Assembly: GCA_034430175.1 (NCBI GenBank)
Contig: DAOUFI010000023.1
Span: 62,001 to 126,000, forward strand
Origin: UBA6107 sp034430175
Lineage (GTDB): Bacteria; Chloroflexota; Anaerolineae; Anaerolineales; Anaerolineaceae
DNA length: 64,000 nucleotides
Direction of reading: 5' to 3'
Positions 39,524-48,066 of the stretch are shown here, one piece after another; positions within the stretch are counted from its first letter, which is position 1, and every line of letters begins with the position of its first letter. A program made the translations under genes and the position numbers. The notes beneath the pieces are model-generated. The model had not been told where the DNA came from. It saw nothing but the letters and a program-made list of their open reading frames with translations, and ran no database searches.

Positions 39524-41119
39524 TTACTCCTTGCCGGTGGGAACCGGGCTGTAATAGGCTTTATATATTTTCTTGTAGCGTTCTTCTTCGCGATTCCAAC
39601 GGCTGTCGTCCCATCCCAGTTCTGGTTGGGCGATGGTGCGGATGCGATCCATTTGGGCGGCAGCGCCATCTGGTAGTAACATTCCCAGGCGCACACGGCG
39701 CAGCAGCAAGTCGTCCAGGTGCTGGATTCCGCTGCACTTGGCAGCCCAGCGCACTTCCGCCCACAAATTGGGTAAGGTTTCGATGTGTTGCATTTCTTCT
39801 TTCCTGGAAGTGTGGAGCAGGGTAGGCGTGTCGGCTCCATAACGGCCAGATAGATACGCCATATCCTGGCTGGATATTTCTTTGTTTGTGTCGAAGATCG
39901 GCAGGGGATCAAAATAACGCAGCCGCTTCTTGAAATCTGGGTCGCCGGGCAGGTGAGGGGCAGCCAAGGAGAGTGCCTGTTCAGCCATGATACGGAAAGT
40001 GGTTAGCTTGCCGCCGGTGACCGTGATTAACCCTTCTTCTTCCCAAACCACATGGGCGCGCGATTCCTTGGAGGGGTCGACCCCTTCACCACTGGTGATG
40101 ATGGGACGCAGACCGGCAAAAGTAGAAAGCACGTCTTCGCGACAAAGATCGGAGCTACCAAATGTAGCATTCCCGGCTTCAAGGATGTAGTCGATCTCGT
40201 CTTCGGTGGCAAAGGGTTCACTGCCGTGGGGTACAGTCTTGTTGTCCAGGTCGGTGGTGCCGATCATGGTTACACCCTCCCAGGGGATGGCGAACATGGC
40301 GCGGTGGTCACGCGGATGCAGCAGGGTGACAGCGTGCGCCAACGGCAGGCGTTCGCGCGGGAAGATAAGGTGAGATCCGCGCAGCGGACGGATGCGTGGG
40401 GAGGCTCCCACCTGGCCGCGCAGATCATCGCTCCACGGGCCGGCGGCGTTGATGACCACTTTGGCTTTGACCTCCACCTCGCGATCGGATTCGCCGGAGT
40501 TATCGCGCAGTACCGCGCCGCAGACTCTGCCTTCACGATTGCGTAGCAGTTTTTCTGCTTTGACGTAATTGATGGCAGTACCACCGTCCGCCACGGCTTC
40601 GCGCAACATGTGCAGCACGAGGCGGGCATCGTCCATTTCCGCGTCGAAGTATAGGAAACCGCTCATCAGGGTATCGGCACGCAATTGCGGGCATTGGCGC
40701 AGCATAGTCGCCTTTGAAAAGTGGAAGTGTTTCCACTTTGGCGCCATCAGATCGTAAATGATGACCCCAATGGCAAATTGAGTGGCTGTATGCGCGTTGG
40801 AGAATACCGGCATCAAGAAACCAAGCGGGGTGACCAGATTTTTAGCTTCGCGCAGCATCCACTCACGCTCCTGCACCGATTCGTGGGTCACATCCCATTG
40901 CTTGTTCTTCAGGTAACGAAAACCTCCGTGCACCAGCTTGGATGACCGGCTGGAAGTGCCACTGGCGAAATCGTTACCCTCCACCAACAGGACTTTCAAC
41001 CCGGCAGCCACGGCACGCCTGAACACTCCCGCGCCGGTGATACCACCGCCAATGACCAGGATGTCCCACTCCCGGTCGATGTCCTTCCAAATTTCGTTAC
41101 GCCAACCTTTTTCCCACAT
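39524..41119 (-). CDS. glpD: Glycerol-3-phosphate dehydrogenase (GlpD-like)
   Basis: The 531-residue flavoprotein oxidises glycerol-3-phosphate to DHAP and hands electrons to the respiratory chain. It shows the FAD fold ILVIGGGITGAGVFRRA, the GlpD signature ASGTSSRSSKLVHGGFRYL, substrate-side RPLRGSHLIFPRE and IPWEGVTMIGTTD, and the C-terminal cap VTGGKLTTFRIMAEQAL. The helical cap from about residue 390 is complete. ATG 41119 has AGGAG before it. It follows the FadR-type regulator by 28 bp and precedes the alkyl-DHAP-synthase-like gene by 9 bp. Product DHAP would be the starting material for that enzyme's pathway. Confidence 0.92.
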   Translation of the reverse strand: MWEKGWRNEIWKDIDREWDILVIGGGITGAGVFRRAVAAGLKVLLVEGNDFASGTSSRSSKLVHGGFRYLKNKQWDVTHESVQEREWMLREAKNLVTPLGFLMPVFSNAHTATQFAIGVIIYDLMAPKWKHFHFSKATMLRQCPQLRADTLMSGFLYFDAEMDDARLVLHMLREAVADGGTAINYVKAEKLLRNREGRVCGAVLRDNSGESDREVEVKAKVVINAAGPWSDDLRGQVGASPRIRPLRGSHLIFPRERLPLAHAVTLLHPRDHRAMFAIPWEGVTMIGTTDLDNKTVPHGSEPFATEDEIDYILEAGNATFGSSDLCREDVLSTFAGLRPIITSGEGVDPSKESRAHVVWEEEGLITVTGGKLTTFRIMAEQALSLAAPHLPGDPDFKKRLRYFDPLPIFDTNKEISSQDMAYLSGRYGADTPTLLHTSRKEEMQHIETLPNLWAEVRWAAKCSGIQHLDDLLLRRVRLGMLLPDGAAAQMDRIRTIAQPELGWDDSRWNREEERYKKIYKAYYSPVPTGKE

Positions 41120-41147
41120 AAATGACTCCTGAAGAAAGAAATAGGAA

Positions 41148-41846
41148 TTATTTTGAAGCATTTGCTTTGTGCCAGAGTTGAATACTTTCCTGCATCACGT
41201 TACGAACAATTGTCTCGACCCGGTCAAGATCGTTCGTCTTCACCGCATCGGTCAATGCCTGATAATATTTGAGCGATGAAGCCCGTGAGGCTGGCTGCGA
41301 GAAGTAGATCAAACCGGTGGCCTGATAGAGATCACCAAATCCATTGAAGATGAGGGTAAAGACGGGATTATTGGAGAGTTGGGTGCAAAAAACATGAAAG
41401 TTCATATCAAAACGGGTGAAGTCTTCGGCGTTGTCTTTGAGCGAGGATTGCCCCGCGAGGTAACCAAGCACCTGATCCCGGTTGTATTGCACGGCCAGAC
41501 GGGTGTATTGCGGTGCCAACAACAGACGAATGTTGAGCAGGTTGGTGACGAAATCGGCCGGGAGATACTGCGGAAAGCGCGCGATCGTGCCGAGGATGGT
41601 GAGGTTGCCTTCGCGCCAGTAATCGCGCACGCGGGTGGGCTTGCCGTGATGGATCTCAATCCAACCGTCGCGGCTGAGCCGCTGCAGCGCTTCGCGCAGG
41701 GTGGGACGGGTGACGCCGAGCTGCTCAGCAAGTTCGCGTTCAGGGGGCAGCGAGGAATTGATGGCGAAGGTGCCGTTCAGAATGGCTTCGACCAGGCGGC
41801 TCTCAGTCAATTCTGCGGGTTTGTCGGGGGCTTCCCATTGAGACAT
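41148..41846 (-). CDS. fadR: FadR-type GntR regulator (probable acyl-CoA sensor)
   Basis: The 232-residue regulator resembles E. coli FadR over its full length, not only in the DNA-binding part. The winged helix PPERELAEQLGVTRPTLREA, then LQRLSRDGWIEIHHGKPTRV, keeps the DNA-contacting Arg, Thr-Arg, Arg and His-Gly residues of FadR. The C-terminal helical domain keeps NLLNIRLLLAP, FDMNFHVFC, NPVFTLIFNGFGDLY and IYFSQPASRASSLKYY, which in FadR form the acyl-CoA pocket. It is first in the operon. A FadR-like operator 23 bp before the start codon suggests autoregulation. The ligand is inferred to be a long-chain acyl-CoA; FadR is otherwise known mainly from gammaproteobacteria. Confidence 0.85.
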   Translation of the reverse strand: MSQWEAPDKPAELTESRLVEAILNGTFAINSSLPPERELAEQLGVTRPTLREALQRLSRDGWIEIHHGKPTRVRDYWREGNLTILGTIARFPQYLPADFVTNLLNIRLLLAPQYTRLAVQYNRDQVLGYLAGQSSLKDNAEDFTRFDMNFHVFCTQLSNNPVFTLIFNGFGDLYQATGLIYFSQPASRASSLKYYQALTDAVKTNDLDRVETIVRNVMQESIQLWHKANASK

Positions 41847-41864
41847 CTGTTTCTCCGTTCAATT

Positions 41865-41885
41865 TGGTAAGAGGTCATACCAGTT
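41865..41885 (-). promoter_or_regulatory. FadR-like operator in front of fadR-glpD operon
   Basis: On the minus strand AACTGGTATGACCTCTT (41869-41885) agrees at 12 of the 16 defined positions with the known FadR site AGCTGGTCCGACNTGTT. The plus strand also shows the dyad TGGTA-N8-TACCA (41865-41882). It lies in the expected place for autoregulation. Confidence 0.65.
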
Positions 41886-42052
41886 GAGATATTGCCATTG
41901 TAACAAAACAAATTTCGATTTTCAATAGGTAATTTGTCAGGGTTAATGACATAACCAGATCGGGATCCGTGAGATTTCGGATTGGGTTGTTTGAGATAGA
42001 ATCAATCAGTAACTTGAGTTTTCCGTTTGCAGGGGTTTTGAGAAAGAGCCAA

Positions 42053-42691
42053 ATGTACATCAATTTTTACAAATTTGGGATCCCGCTCTGGCCAATTGCT
42101 GCACTTGCTCTCCTAACGCTGCTGATAGTACTGTGGCGTCGTAAGCGAGGTTGGGGATACCTACTTTGCTTTGCATTCTTTAGGGTTGATCTCATTTGCG
42201 CGTTGGATAAGGTGTTTTTCCCCATTGATATCAGCGGACCATACGCTAATGTGATGCGGAACGTGCCGATCAACTCCAATATTAACCTCAAACCATTCTA
42301 TTTTGGGACTTATGGATTAACTGGCACCGGCCTGGCTGGACTATTGAATAACATTCTGCTGACAATCCCACTTGGCTTTGGGTTAAGTTATGTCGCCCGG
42401 GTCAAATTCAGAGACTTCCTAATGATTTCAGCGTTTGTTGGTTCAGGGATTGAATTACTACAGCTTGTCATCTCGCTGCTATTGCGTTATCCCTATCGAG
42501 TGATTGATATCAATGACGCCATCATGAATGTGGCTGGAGTGCTGATCGGGTATGCAGTTTTCCGATTGATCGCATGGGCTTACTTGGCTCTTGTTGGACC
42601 TGAGAATGAAGATATGAGTGGGTTTGCAAGATTTTTACACGACATTGCCAGGGGTGCTGTATCTGATACAGATACAAAGACTCGGGTATGA
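42053..42691 (+). CDS. VanZ-like membrane protein
   Basis: The 212-residue protein has five or so membrane helices and the VanZ-type segments FGLSYVARVKFRDF, GIELLQLVI and DINDAIMNVAGVLIGYAVF, the last being the family hallmark. VanZ relatives are linked to glycopeptide tolerance and lipid flipping, but the wider family is uncharacterised. ATG 42053 is preferred (GAAAGAG 5 nt before); the frame is open upstream to a GTG at 41969. It is divergent from the FadR operon and ends at a strong bidirectional terminator. Confidence 0.82.
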   Translation: MYINFYKFGIPLWPIAALALLTLLIVLWRRKRGWGYLLCFAFFRVDLICALDKVFFPIDISGPYANVMRNVPINSNINLKPFYFGTYGLTGTGLAGLLNNILLTIPLGFGLSYVARVKFRDFLMISAFVGSGIELLQLVISLLLRYPYRVIDINDAIMNVAGVLIGYAVFRLIAWAYLALVGPENEDMSGFARFLHDIARGAVSDTDTKTRV

Positions 42692-42715
42692 ATATTTGTT
42701 GCGATTAGTATAAAA

Positions 42716-42745
42716 AACTCCCCGCAAAATCTTTTGCGGGGAGTT
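42716..42745. terminator. Bidirectional terminator
   Basis: A perfect 14-bp inverted repeat (AACTCCCCGCAAAA with its complement) around TC lies between the convergent VanZ-like and GT-C-like genes. A-rich sequence precedes and T-rich sequence follows. Confidence 0.85.
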
Positions 42746-42765
42746 GATCTGATTTTTATTTCCAG

Positions 42766-44808
42766 CTATTTGCAGCTTAATGACTTCATGGCATCTTCCA
42801 CAGGCCCGATCGCTCCGGGATCGGTCAGGGTGGCGCGGTAATTCTGCCAGATGTTGCATACGCCGGTTTCGTAAACCTTGCTATTGGTGGAGAGGACATT
42901 TTGCGAGATGGTCAGAGCCTTTTCCATTTTTCCCAGGTTCAGGTAGGCATCCAGGAAGGGATACCATTCGGTTGGTACCAATGGTTCGAAACCTTTGGAT
43001 TGGGCTTCCTTGAGTAGGTCGATCGTGCCCTGGTAATCGCCGTACTGGCGCGCCAGTTCAGCCTTTTCGAAGTAATAGCACCAGCCGTGCGCTGGTTCGC
43101 TGCCCACCACGTTAACCGGTGGATTAGCTTGATCTTGTTGCAGGATCAGCGCCGGATCGGAGAGTTCGGCGGCATCCAGCATTCCGGGAGTATAGAAGTC
43201 GATCAATCCAGTGGGTGGGGTCAGCATTGTATCCATCACCCGCAGGCAATTGGCGCCGTCGTAAAACACCAGAATGCTTTGCGACGTATTCCCTTTGAAT
43301 GTATATGTTCGGAAATCATCGGTGAAATCGACATTCGGGATCAGGTCTTTAAACACCTTCTGATTGTTGCTTTCGAGTAACGCGTATTTGTAGGGGACAA
43401 CCCGATCGGCACCGATTTTTCCACCATAAGTCCAGTTCAATTCAGCTGAGAGTGCCTGATCGCTGTAAAATTCGCGGTAAGGCAGCGTCCAAGACATGAC
43501 GGTTGTGTTCGGCTTGATACCCGGCATACGCCAGACCAGTTGCCAATAGAGATTCGCCTGCTGTGTCCATAGGTTACGGTAGTGCAATCCTTGCGTGAAC
43601 TGGAAGCCCAGACTGGAAGCCACCAGCAGTGAAAGGAGGATTGAGGCCACCCGGCTGCAGTTTTGGTTGATGATCTCGATCAACGCTACCAGCCAGAGAC
43701 AGGACACCGGCAGGTAAGCCAGCAGGAAGCGGTCATTGGGGTATTGATTCGCAACGGATAAACCGGCTGCCCAAAATGGCAACATGACAAAAATCAGGGA
43801 GAAAGTGGATACCCAGAAGGCCTGTTTGCTCCAATGGGTTTGGTCATCTTCAGTTTTGCTGGAATTAGCGCTTTTCTTCATCCAGAAGAAAATGCCGATG
43901 AAGGTGAGTACGATCAACGCCAGGATCACCCAGATCTTGATGCCGTTGGTGGGGTAATTGGTCGCGTCCAGGGTTTGTGTCCAGGTGCCGACGAGCGCGT
44001 AGTACGCGGACTGATACACCTGGCGGATGGCATCGAGTATTGTTGTGAGGGGACTGCTCTTCAATTGATCGATGATGGTTACCTTATGGTTCACAGAGGT
44101 GAAGAAGAACAGCCGCCAGATCGCGAATGCCAGGAACACCACCAGATAGGCTGCGTAATACTTGAGTGAATGCCAAAACCGTGGCCAAAACCCCTGCGTT
44201 TCTTTGCTGATGATCACCCAGATGACCGCCAGCCGCAGCACTTCGAGCCCGTAGAAGAACTCGGAGCCGGCGACGCAGTAGAAAGCCAGAATCAGCGACA
44301 GGGGATAATAGATCCAAAAATGCTTCCTGTCGCGCAATGCTTTCACTAGCAGGGTGATCGAAAAGAGGAAACCGGCCAGGCAGGCAAAGAAGAAACTGTA
44401 AACCACCACGATCCAGTGTTGGATGAATCCGGGAAAAACCGCTGCCAGCAGCGCCGTCCAGGTATTCTGACGTTTCGCGTTCGGCCAGATGGTGTTCAGC
44501 ATGCCCCAGAGGGCGTAAGCACAGAGCCAGCGCAGGAACACACCAAAGATCTGCCACACCAGCGGGCTGACGGATCCGCCCAACAAAGTGAAAGCGGCGG
44601 TGAAGTAATATCCCATCAAAGGGCGGTCCAACGCAAAATAACTGGTAAACTGGGCCGCGCCAAAGGTTTTACTGAACCAGGTAATATACCAGTCATCCAT
44701 CATGAGCCCGATGGAGTTGGCAAAAAGTCCAAAACTGACGATTGTCAAAATGATCAATAGAAGTGGGGTAAAACGGTAGTCAAATACCCGATTGAACTTT
44801 TTTAGCAC
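42766..44808 (-). CDS. Large GT-C-like membrane protein with TPR-like tail
   Basis: The 680-residue protein has a dozen predicted membrane helices up to about residue 430. An acidic pair in GLMMDDWYITW after the first helix sits where GT-C glycosyltransferases carry their catalytic Asp. The C-terminal 250 residues are soluble and end with TPR-like helices (YYFEKAELARQYGDYQGTIDLLKEAQ; AYLNLGKMEKALTISQNVL). It may add sugars from a lipid carrier to protein or glycolipid on the outer face, but no acceptor is known and the DD pair is the only functional mark. It is a single gene with its own terminator. Confidence 0.72.
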   Translation of the reverse strand: MLKKFNRVFDYRFTPLLLIILTIVSFGLFANSIGLMMDDWYITWFSKTFGAAQFTSYFALDRPLMGYYFTAAFTLLGGSVSPLVWQIFGVFLRWLCAYALWGMLNTIWPNAKRQNTWTALLAAVFPGFIQHWIVVVYSFFFACLAGFLFSITLLVKALRDRKHFWIYYPLSLILAFYCVAGSEFFYGLEVLRLAVIWVIISKETQGFWPRFWHSLKYYAAYLVVFLAFAIWRLFFFTSVNHKVTIIDQLKSSPLTTILDAIRQVYQSAYYALVGTWTQTLDATNYPTNGIKIWVILALIVLTFIGIFFWMKKSANSSKTEDDQTHWSKQAFWVSTFSLIFVMLPFWAAGLSVANQYPNDRFLLAYLPVSCLWLVALIEIINQNCSRVASILLSLLVASSLGFQFTQGLHYRNLWTQQANLYWQLVWRMPGIKPNTTVMSWTLPYREFYSDQALSAELNWTYGGKIGADRVVPYKYALLESNNQKVFKDLIPNVDFTDDFRTYTFKGNTSQSILVFYDGANCLRVMDTMLTPPTGLIDFYTPGMLDAAELSDPALILQQDQANPPVNVVGSEPAHGWCYYFEKAELARQYGDYQGTIDLLKEAQSKGFEPLVPTEWYPFLDAYLNLGKMEKALTISQNVLSTNSKVYETGVCNIWQNYRATLTDPGAIGPVEDAMKSLSCK

Positions 44809-44987
44809 ATTGCATCTCCCTGTGAGGTTTTCTCTATTATATTCGATTCCACCCTCTCCAATTTTTCGGGATCAAAAGTCAGCAGGCATATCCTGACCAT
44901 TACGAATAATGTACCTTCATTGTGACTCTCGACACATGCGAAATGCAACTACAAGGATTAAACTGCTAAAAAATTTTGGAGCCATTC

Positions 44988-45617
44988 ATGACCGAGGAAA
45001 AGCGCACAGCAAAAAATATTGTTGGAGAGATCTTCTCTCAATTATTGAACGTACCGGTTCTTTCTGGATTGTTTATCACCTACCTGTATTTTCGTCTACC
45101 AACTGGTGAACCCAACGCATTTAATGGATACCTCTGGGCGATGGTTTTTGTTTGTCTTTTACCACTTTGTAGCCTTTTCTTCTATATTCCAGTTCATGAT
45201 GAAGAACGCCACGTGACCGTCCACCGGCAGCGCACCGCAAGTTTCATTCTAATGCTGGTAAGCTATCCCATCGGGTGGGTGATTCTCAATCACATCGCCG
45301 CGCCTAAGATCTTCATCGCCGTCGCGGCTACCTATACATTTGTTACGCTGGGTTTGATCTTCTTCAATTTGCTGCTGCGCTACAAGGCCAGTGGTCATGC
45401 CGCGGGAGTCTCCGGTCCGGTGGCATCGATGATCTACATCTATGGTATTTTTGCTACTCCATTGCTGTTGCTCCTGCCGCTGGTTACCTGGGCAAGGCTG
45501 GCCGCGAAGGGGCATAACTTGTGGCAGACGGTGGTTGGTGCGACTTTGTCGGGGATTATCTCGATTTGTGTCCTTTGGGCGTTTGGTTTTGCGCCTTTCC
45601 ATGGTTTGATCTGGTAA
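44988..45617 (+). CDS. PAP2-like membrane protein, partly degenerate
   Basis: The 209-residue protein has five or six helices. It keeps KASGHAAGVSG (the SGHA motif of lipid phosphatases) and WARLAAKGHNLWQTVVGATL (the R-x5-H motif with the following helix). The first PAP2 motif KxxxxxxRP is not recognisable: only HVTVHRQRTASF stands in the loop. The two remaining His may still allow phosphohydrolase chemistry or the protein may have another role. ATG 44988 has GGAG 7 nt before it. It ends in a terminator whose loop is TTCG. Confidence 0.72.
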   Translation: MTEEKRTAKNIVGEIFSQLLNVPVLSGLFITYLYFRLPTGEPNAFNGYLWAMVFVCLLPLCSLFFYIPVHDEERHVTVHRQRTASFILMLVSYPIGWVILNHIAAPKIFIAVAATYTFVTLGLIFFNLLLRYKASGHAAGVSGPVASMIYIYGIFATPLLLLLPLVTWARLAAKGHNLWQTVVGATLSGIISICVLWAFGFAPFHGLIW

Positions 45618-45644
45618 GAATGCTTTTTGACAGGAACACTATAA

Positions 45645-45678
45645 TAGAGGTATCACTTCGGTGATACCTCTATCTTTT
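45645..45678 (+). terminator. Terminator with UUCG tetraloop
   Basis: A perfect 12-bp stem (TAGAGGTATCAC with GTGATACCTCTA) closes on TTCG and is followed by TCTTTT. It ends only 11 bp before the next start codon. Confidence 0.88.
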
Positions 45679-45689
45679 GGATGTTTCAG

Positions 45690-46109
45690 ATGAAAACGAA
45701 TGTCAAAATCTGGTCGGCGAGAACTCTCATATTCGTGGTCACGTTCTTTAATCTGGAATGTGCGATTTCATTTTTAGCGAATCCGGCAGCGTACGCTCCT
45801 GCCTATGAATTAGCTGGCGAGATTGGCAGCGCCATGATCCAGTCACTTGGTTTGCTCTTCATCATGTGGAATGTACCGTATGTGGTGGCAATCATCCATC
45901 CGGTGAAACACAAACTTTCACTCATTGAAGCTGCAATCATGCAAGGAATCGGCGTAGTTGGTGAAACCCTACTATTGTTGGGATTCCCCGGCGGTCATCC
46001 GATTTTAGCATCCAGTGTGATCCGTTTTATTGAGTTTGATGGAGGGGGTTTTCTCCTTTTGATCGCCGCGCTGATATTAATGCGTGGAAAAAGACAAAAA
46101 GATGTGTAA
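45690..46109 (+). CDS. Hypothetical membrane protein, four helices
   Basis: The 139-residue protein has four hydrophobic helices (IFVVTFFNLECAISFLA; SAMIQSLGLLFIMWNVPYVV; AAIMQGIGVVGETLLLLG; GGGFLLLIAALILM) and a short basic end. I do not recognise the family. ATG 45690 is preferred over ATG 45681 because GGATG precedes it by 6 nt. It lies directly after the terminator of the PAP2-like gene, so it either has a promoter overlapping that hairpin or depends on read-through. Its own strong terminator follows at the stop codon. Confidence 0.6.
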   Translation: MKTNVKIWSARTLIFVVTFFNLECAISFLANPAAYAPAYELAGEIGSAMIQSLGLLFIMWNVPYVVAIIHPVKHKLSLIEAAIMQGIGVVGETLLLLGFPGGHPILASSVIRFIEFDGGGFLLLIAALILMRGKRQKDV

Positions 46110-46138
46110 ACGGCTGCGATTCCGCAGCCGTTGTTTTT
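46109..46138 (+). terminator. Terminator at stop codon
   Basis: AACGGCTGCG and CGCAGCCGTT form a perfect 10-bp stem with a 4-nt loop, followed by GTTTTT. The stop codon of the membrane gene is the first stem base, and the convergent LCP gene ends inside the T-run. Confidence 0.88.
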
Positions 46139-47060
46139 ACTTGAAATATCTTTCAATCACGGGGTTGATGGCTTCCCAGTTGGGTAAAAGTACCTGACCG
46201 CCGCCTTCGGTCACCCATGAAGTGATCATGGTGTTGCGATCGAAGGTTTGCATGTGGAATCCACCGATTGATGAGCAGAAGACACTGAAGACGATTCGCG
46301 GCCAATAGAAGAAAGGCACGTTGCTATCGACAGACTTGACAATTGCATAAGTAACTTTGGGGATCCGCCACCAGTTCTTGGGTTTGAGCATTTGCACAAA
46401 GGCTGATTTGAGGAATAGTTGTTGGCGTTGTTGTCGGAAAATATCATCGCTGCCGGTACGGTTTCTCACAAACGTGAGTGCCTCTGGGGAGTTAAGGTGG
46501 TGAAATCCGGCCGTCAAACCAGCCATGTCGGTTGGCAGGGTGATATCCACGCCACCCATGGCCTTGACCACATCCTTGAAGCCTTCCACTCTGATCCGAA
46601 CCGTGTATGGCTCAGACACGTGGAAGTCCTGCGCTACGGTTTGGGCAGCCGCCTTGGGACCCGACCCGGGCTTGTCAATCTCAGCAAAGTAATGGACAGT
46701 ATTGATACGGTTCTGACCGTATCCGGGGATATCCACGTACAAGTCGCGCGGAATGGATAGCATGTGCACCACCGGGACGACCCCCGGAATCGAGGTGAGG
46801 ATCATTGTGTCGCTACGGCCCATGGCCGAATGATCAGCCGTAGGATCGATACCAAGTAGCAACACGTTAATCCGCCAGGGTGTGAACAACAAAAGGAACA
46901 ACACCAGGCCGATGATGATCCATTTCTTCTGTTTTTTGGTTAGCTTGGATGTTTTGACTTCAGTTTTCTTTACGGGAATGGGACGGCAGTCTTCAAGTGA
47001 AAATGCAGCGCTCATACCAGTAAATTGGTCGTAATTATTACCACTAAGGTTAGAACTCAT
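46137..47060 (-). CDS. LytR-CpsA-Psr (LCP) family protein
   Basis: The 307-residue protein has a cytoplasmic N-terminus of about 60 residues, one membrane helix (KKWIIIGLVLFLLLFTPW) and an extracellular LCP domain. Motifs of the polyprenyl-phosphate pocket are visible: LLLGIDPTAD, GRSDTMILTSI, LSIPRDLYVDIPGYGQNRINTVHYF and SPEALTFVRNR. LCP proteins transfer glycopolymers from lipid carriers to the cell wall or to proteins. Chloroflexota walls vary, so the acceptor is unclear. The gene ends on the terminator of its convergent neighbour. A membrane GT-C-like gene 1.3 kb away may be functionally related. Confidence 0.9.
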   Translation of the reverse strand: MSSNLSGNNYDQFTGMSAAFSLEDCRPIPVKKTEVKTSKLTKKQKKWIIIGLVLFLLLFTPWRINVLLLGIDPTADHSAMGRSDTMILTSIPGVVPVVHMLSIPRDLYVDIPGYGQNRINTVHYFAEIDKPGSGPKAAAQTVAQDFHVSEPYTVRIRVEGFKDVVKAMGGVDITLPTDMAGLTAGFHHLNSPEALTFVRNRTGSDDIFRQQRQQLFLKSAFVQMLKPKNWWRIPKVTYAIVKSVDSNVPFFYWPRIVFSVFCSSIGGFHMQTFDRNTMITSWVTEGGGQVLLPNWEAINPVIERYFK

Positions 47061-47138
47061 TTGTATCTTCTCTCCGGCGCTCCATTTTACTGCGAATATG
47101 AATATTATGTGGAGAATTCTTAAGTGGAATTAAGAAGA

Positions 47139-47168
47139 AAGCCGGGTGAGCGCAAATTCACCCGGCTT
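47139..47168 (-). terminator. Terminator of sulfur operon
   Basis: AAGCCGGGTGA and TCACCCGGCTT form a perfect 11-bp stem with an 8-nt loop, 19 bp after the DsrE-like stop. The minus strand continues with a T-rich run (TTCTTCTTA). Confidence 0.8.
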
Positions 47169-47187
47169 GATAGAGAATTCGAGTGAA

Positions 47188-47667
47188 TTAGACGAAGATG
47201 ATCTGTCCGCCTTCGGACATTTCGATGAATTCCATCGCGCCTAAAACCTCTGCGCCATCCACCAGGTCAGCCTTGGTTAATTTCATCATGTCCATAGACA
47301 TCTTGCAGCCGTAGAGATGAGCGCCGGCATCCTGGATCAATTGAACGAATTCACCCACGGGAGGGAAGTCGAGTTTGGCGATCTCTTTACGCATCATCCA
47401 GGTACCCATGGCTGACATGCCGGGAATGGCACCGAGCCATGTGGGAATGTGGAAGGATGGGTGCATGGAGGGATTCCCTACCATGGCAACATTCAGGTGG
47501 TCCATCTTCTTCTTGTTGATGATATCCAATCCCCAAAAAGTGAAGAACACGTTGACCTCCACGCCAGACATACGTGCGGCATTGGCCAGAATCAATGGAG
47601 GATATGCCATATCCAGTGATCCTTTGGAGGCGATGAGGGAAAGCTTGCGTACGGTTTTCTCAGCCAT
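47188..47667 (-). CDS. DsrE/DsrF/DrsH-like sulfur-transfer protein
   Basis: The 159-residue protein matches the DsrE/F/H-like family: LIASKGSLDMAYPPLILANAA at the start, a variable middle with FFTFWGLDIINKK, and the conserved Cys in GAHLYGCKMSMDMM (near residue 115). That Cys is expected to carry persulfide sulfur between partner proteins in the cytosol. ATG 47667 has AAGGAG before it. It is last in the operon with ArsR, SQR-like and TusE/DsrC-like genes. Confidence 0.9.
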   Translation of the reverse strand: MAEKTVRKLSLIASKGSLDMAYPPLILANAARMSGVEVNVFFTFWGLDIINKKKMDHLNVAMVGNPSMHPSFHIPTWLGAIPGMSAMGTWMMRKEIAKLDFPPVGEFVQLIQDAGAHLYGCKMSMDMMKLTKADLVDGAEVLGAMEFIEMSEGGQIIFV

Positions 47668-47695
47668 TACAAATCTCCTTGTCAATGATCAGGGA

Positions 47696-48001
47696 TTAGA
47701 TGCAGCCGGTGGGTTTCTTTAGGCCGGCAACTTTGGCAGCCAGTTTGCCCGGTCCACCCGGGAAGAGGCTGTACAGTTCTTTAGTATCGACATCAGTGTT
47801 CTTGGTGATATTGCGTAGGGTGGGAGCTTCGCCTTTTGTTTGCCATTCATTACGGGCGTAGTCGATTACCACCCAGTGACGCGGGTTAAGGGTGATACCT
47901 TCGCGTTTAGCGATGGCTTCAGCCACTTCTTTTGTCCAGGCATTGGCGTCTTCCATGTAGCCATCTGCGTCGAACTTGACTGAATCGAGAACATTTGCCA
48001 T
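47696..48001 (-). CDS. TusE/DsrC-family sulfur carrier with only the terminal cysteine
   Basis: The 101-residue protein is of standard DsrC/TusE length and ends GLKKPTGCI, carrying the strictly conserved penultimate Cys on the flexible C-terminal arm. The second Cys of true DsrC, about ten residues before it, is replaced (GPGKLAAKVAG contains none). It therefore cannot form the intramolecular trisulfide bridge used in dissimilatory sulfite reduction and should act as a simple sulfur carrier of TusE type. It sits between the SQR-like and DsrE-like genes and probably passes sulfur between them. Confidence 0.9.
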   Translation of the reverse strand: MANVLDSVKFDADGYMEDANAWTKEVAEAIAKREGITLNPRHWVVIDYARNEWQTKGEAPTLRNITKNTDVDTKELYSLFPGGPGKLAAKVAGLKKPTGCI

Positions 48002-48066
48002 TTTTTACTCCTTTTGAATAGTAATTGTTTACCATGAACAAGCGGGGATTTTTATAGCCTCTTAAT

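Noticed and set aside
45627..45645. TTGACA followed by TATAAT after the PAP2-like gene
   Set aside because: The two boxes are only 7 bp apart, so they cannot form one promoter. The second overlaps the stem of a strong terminator.
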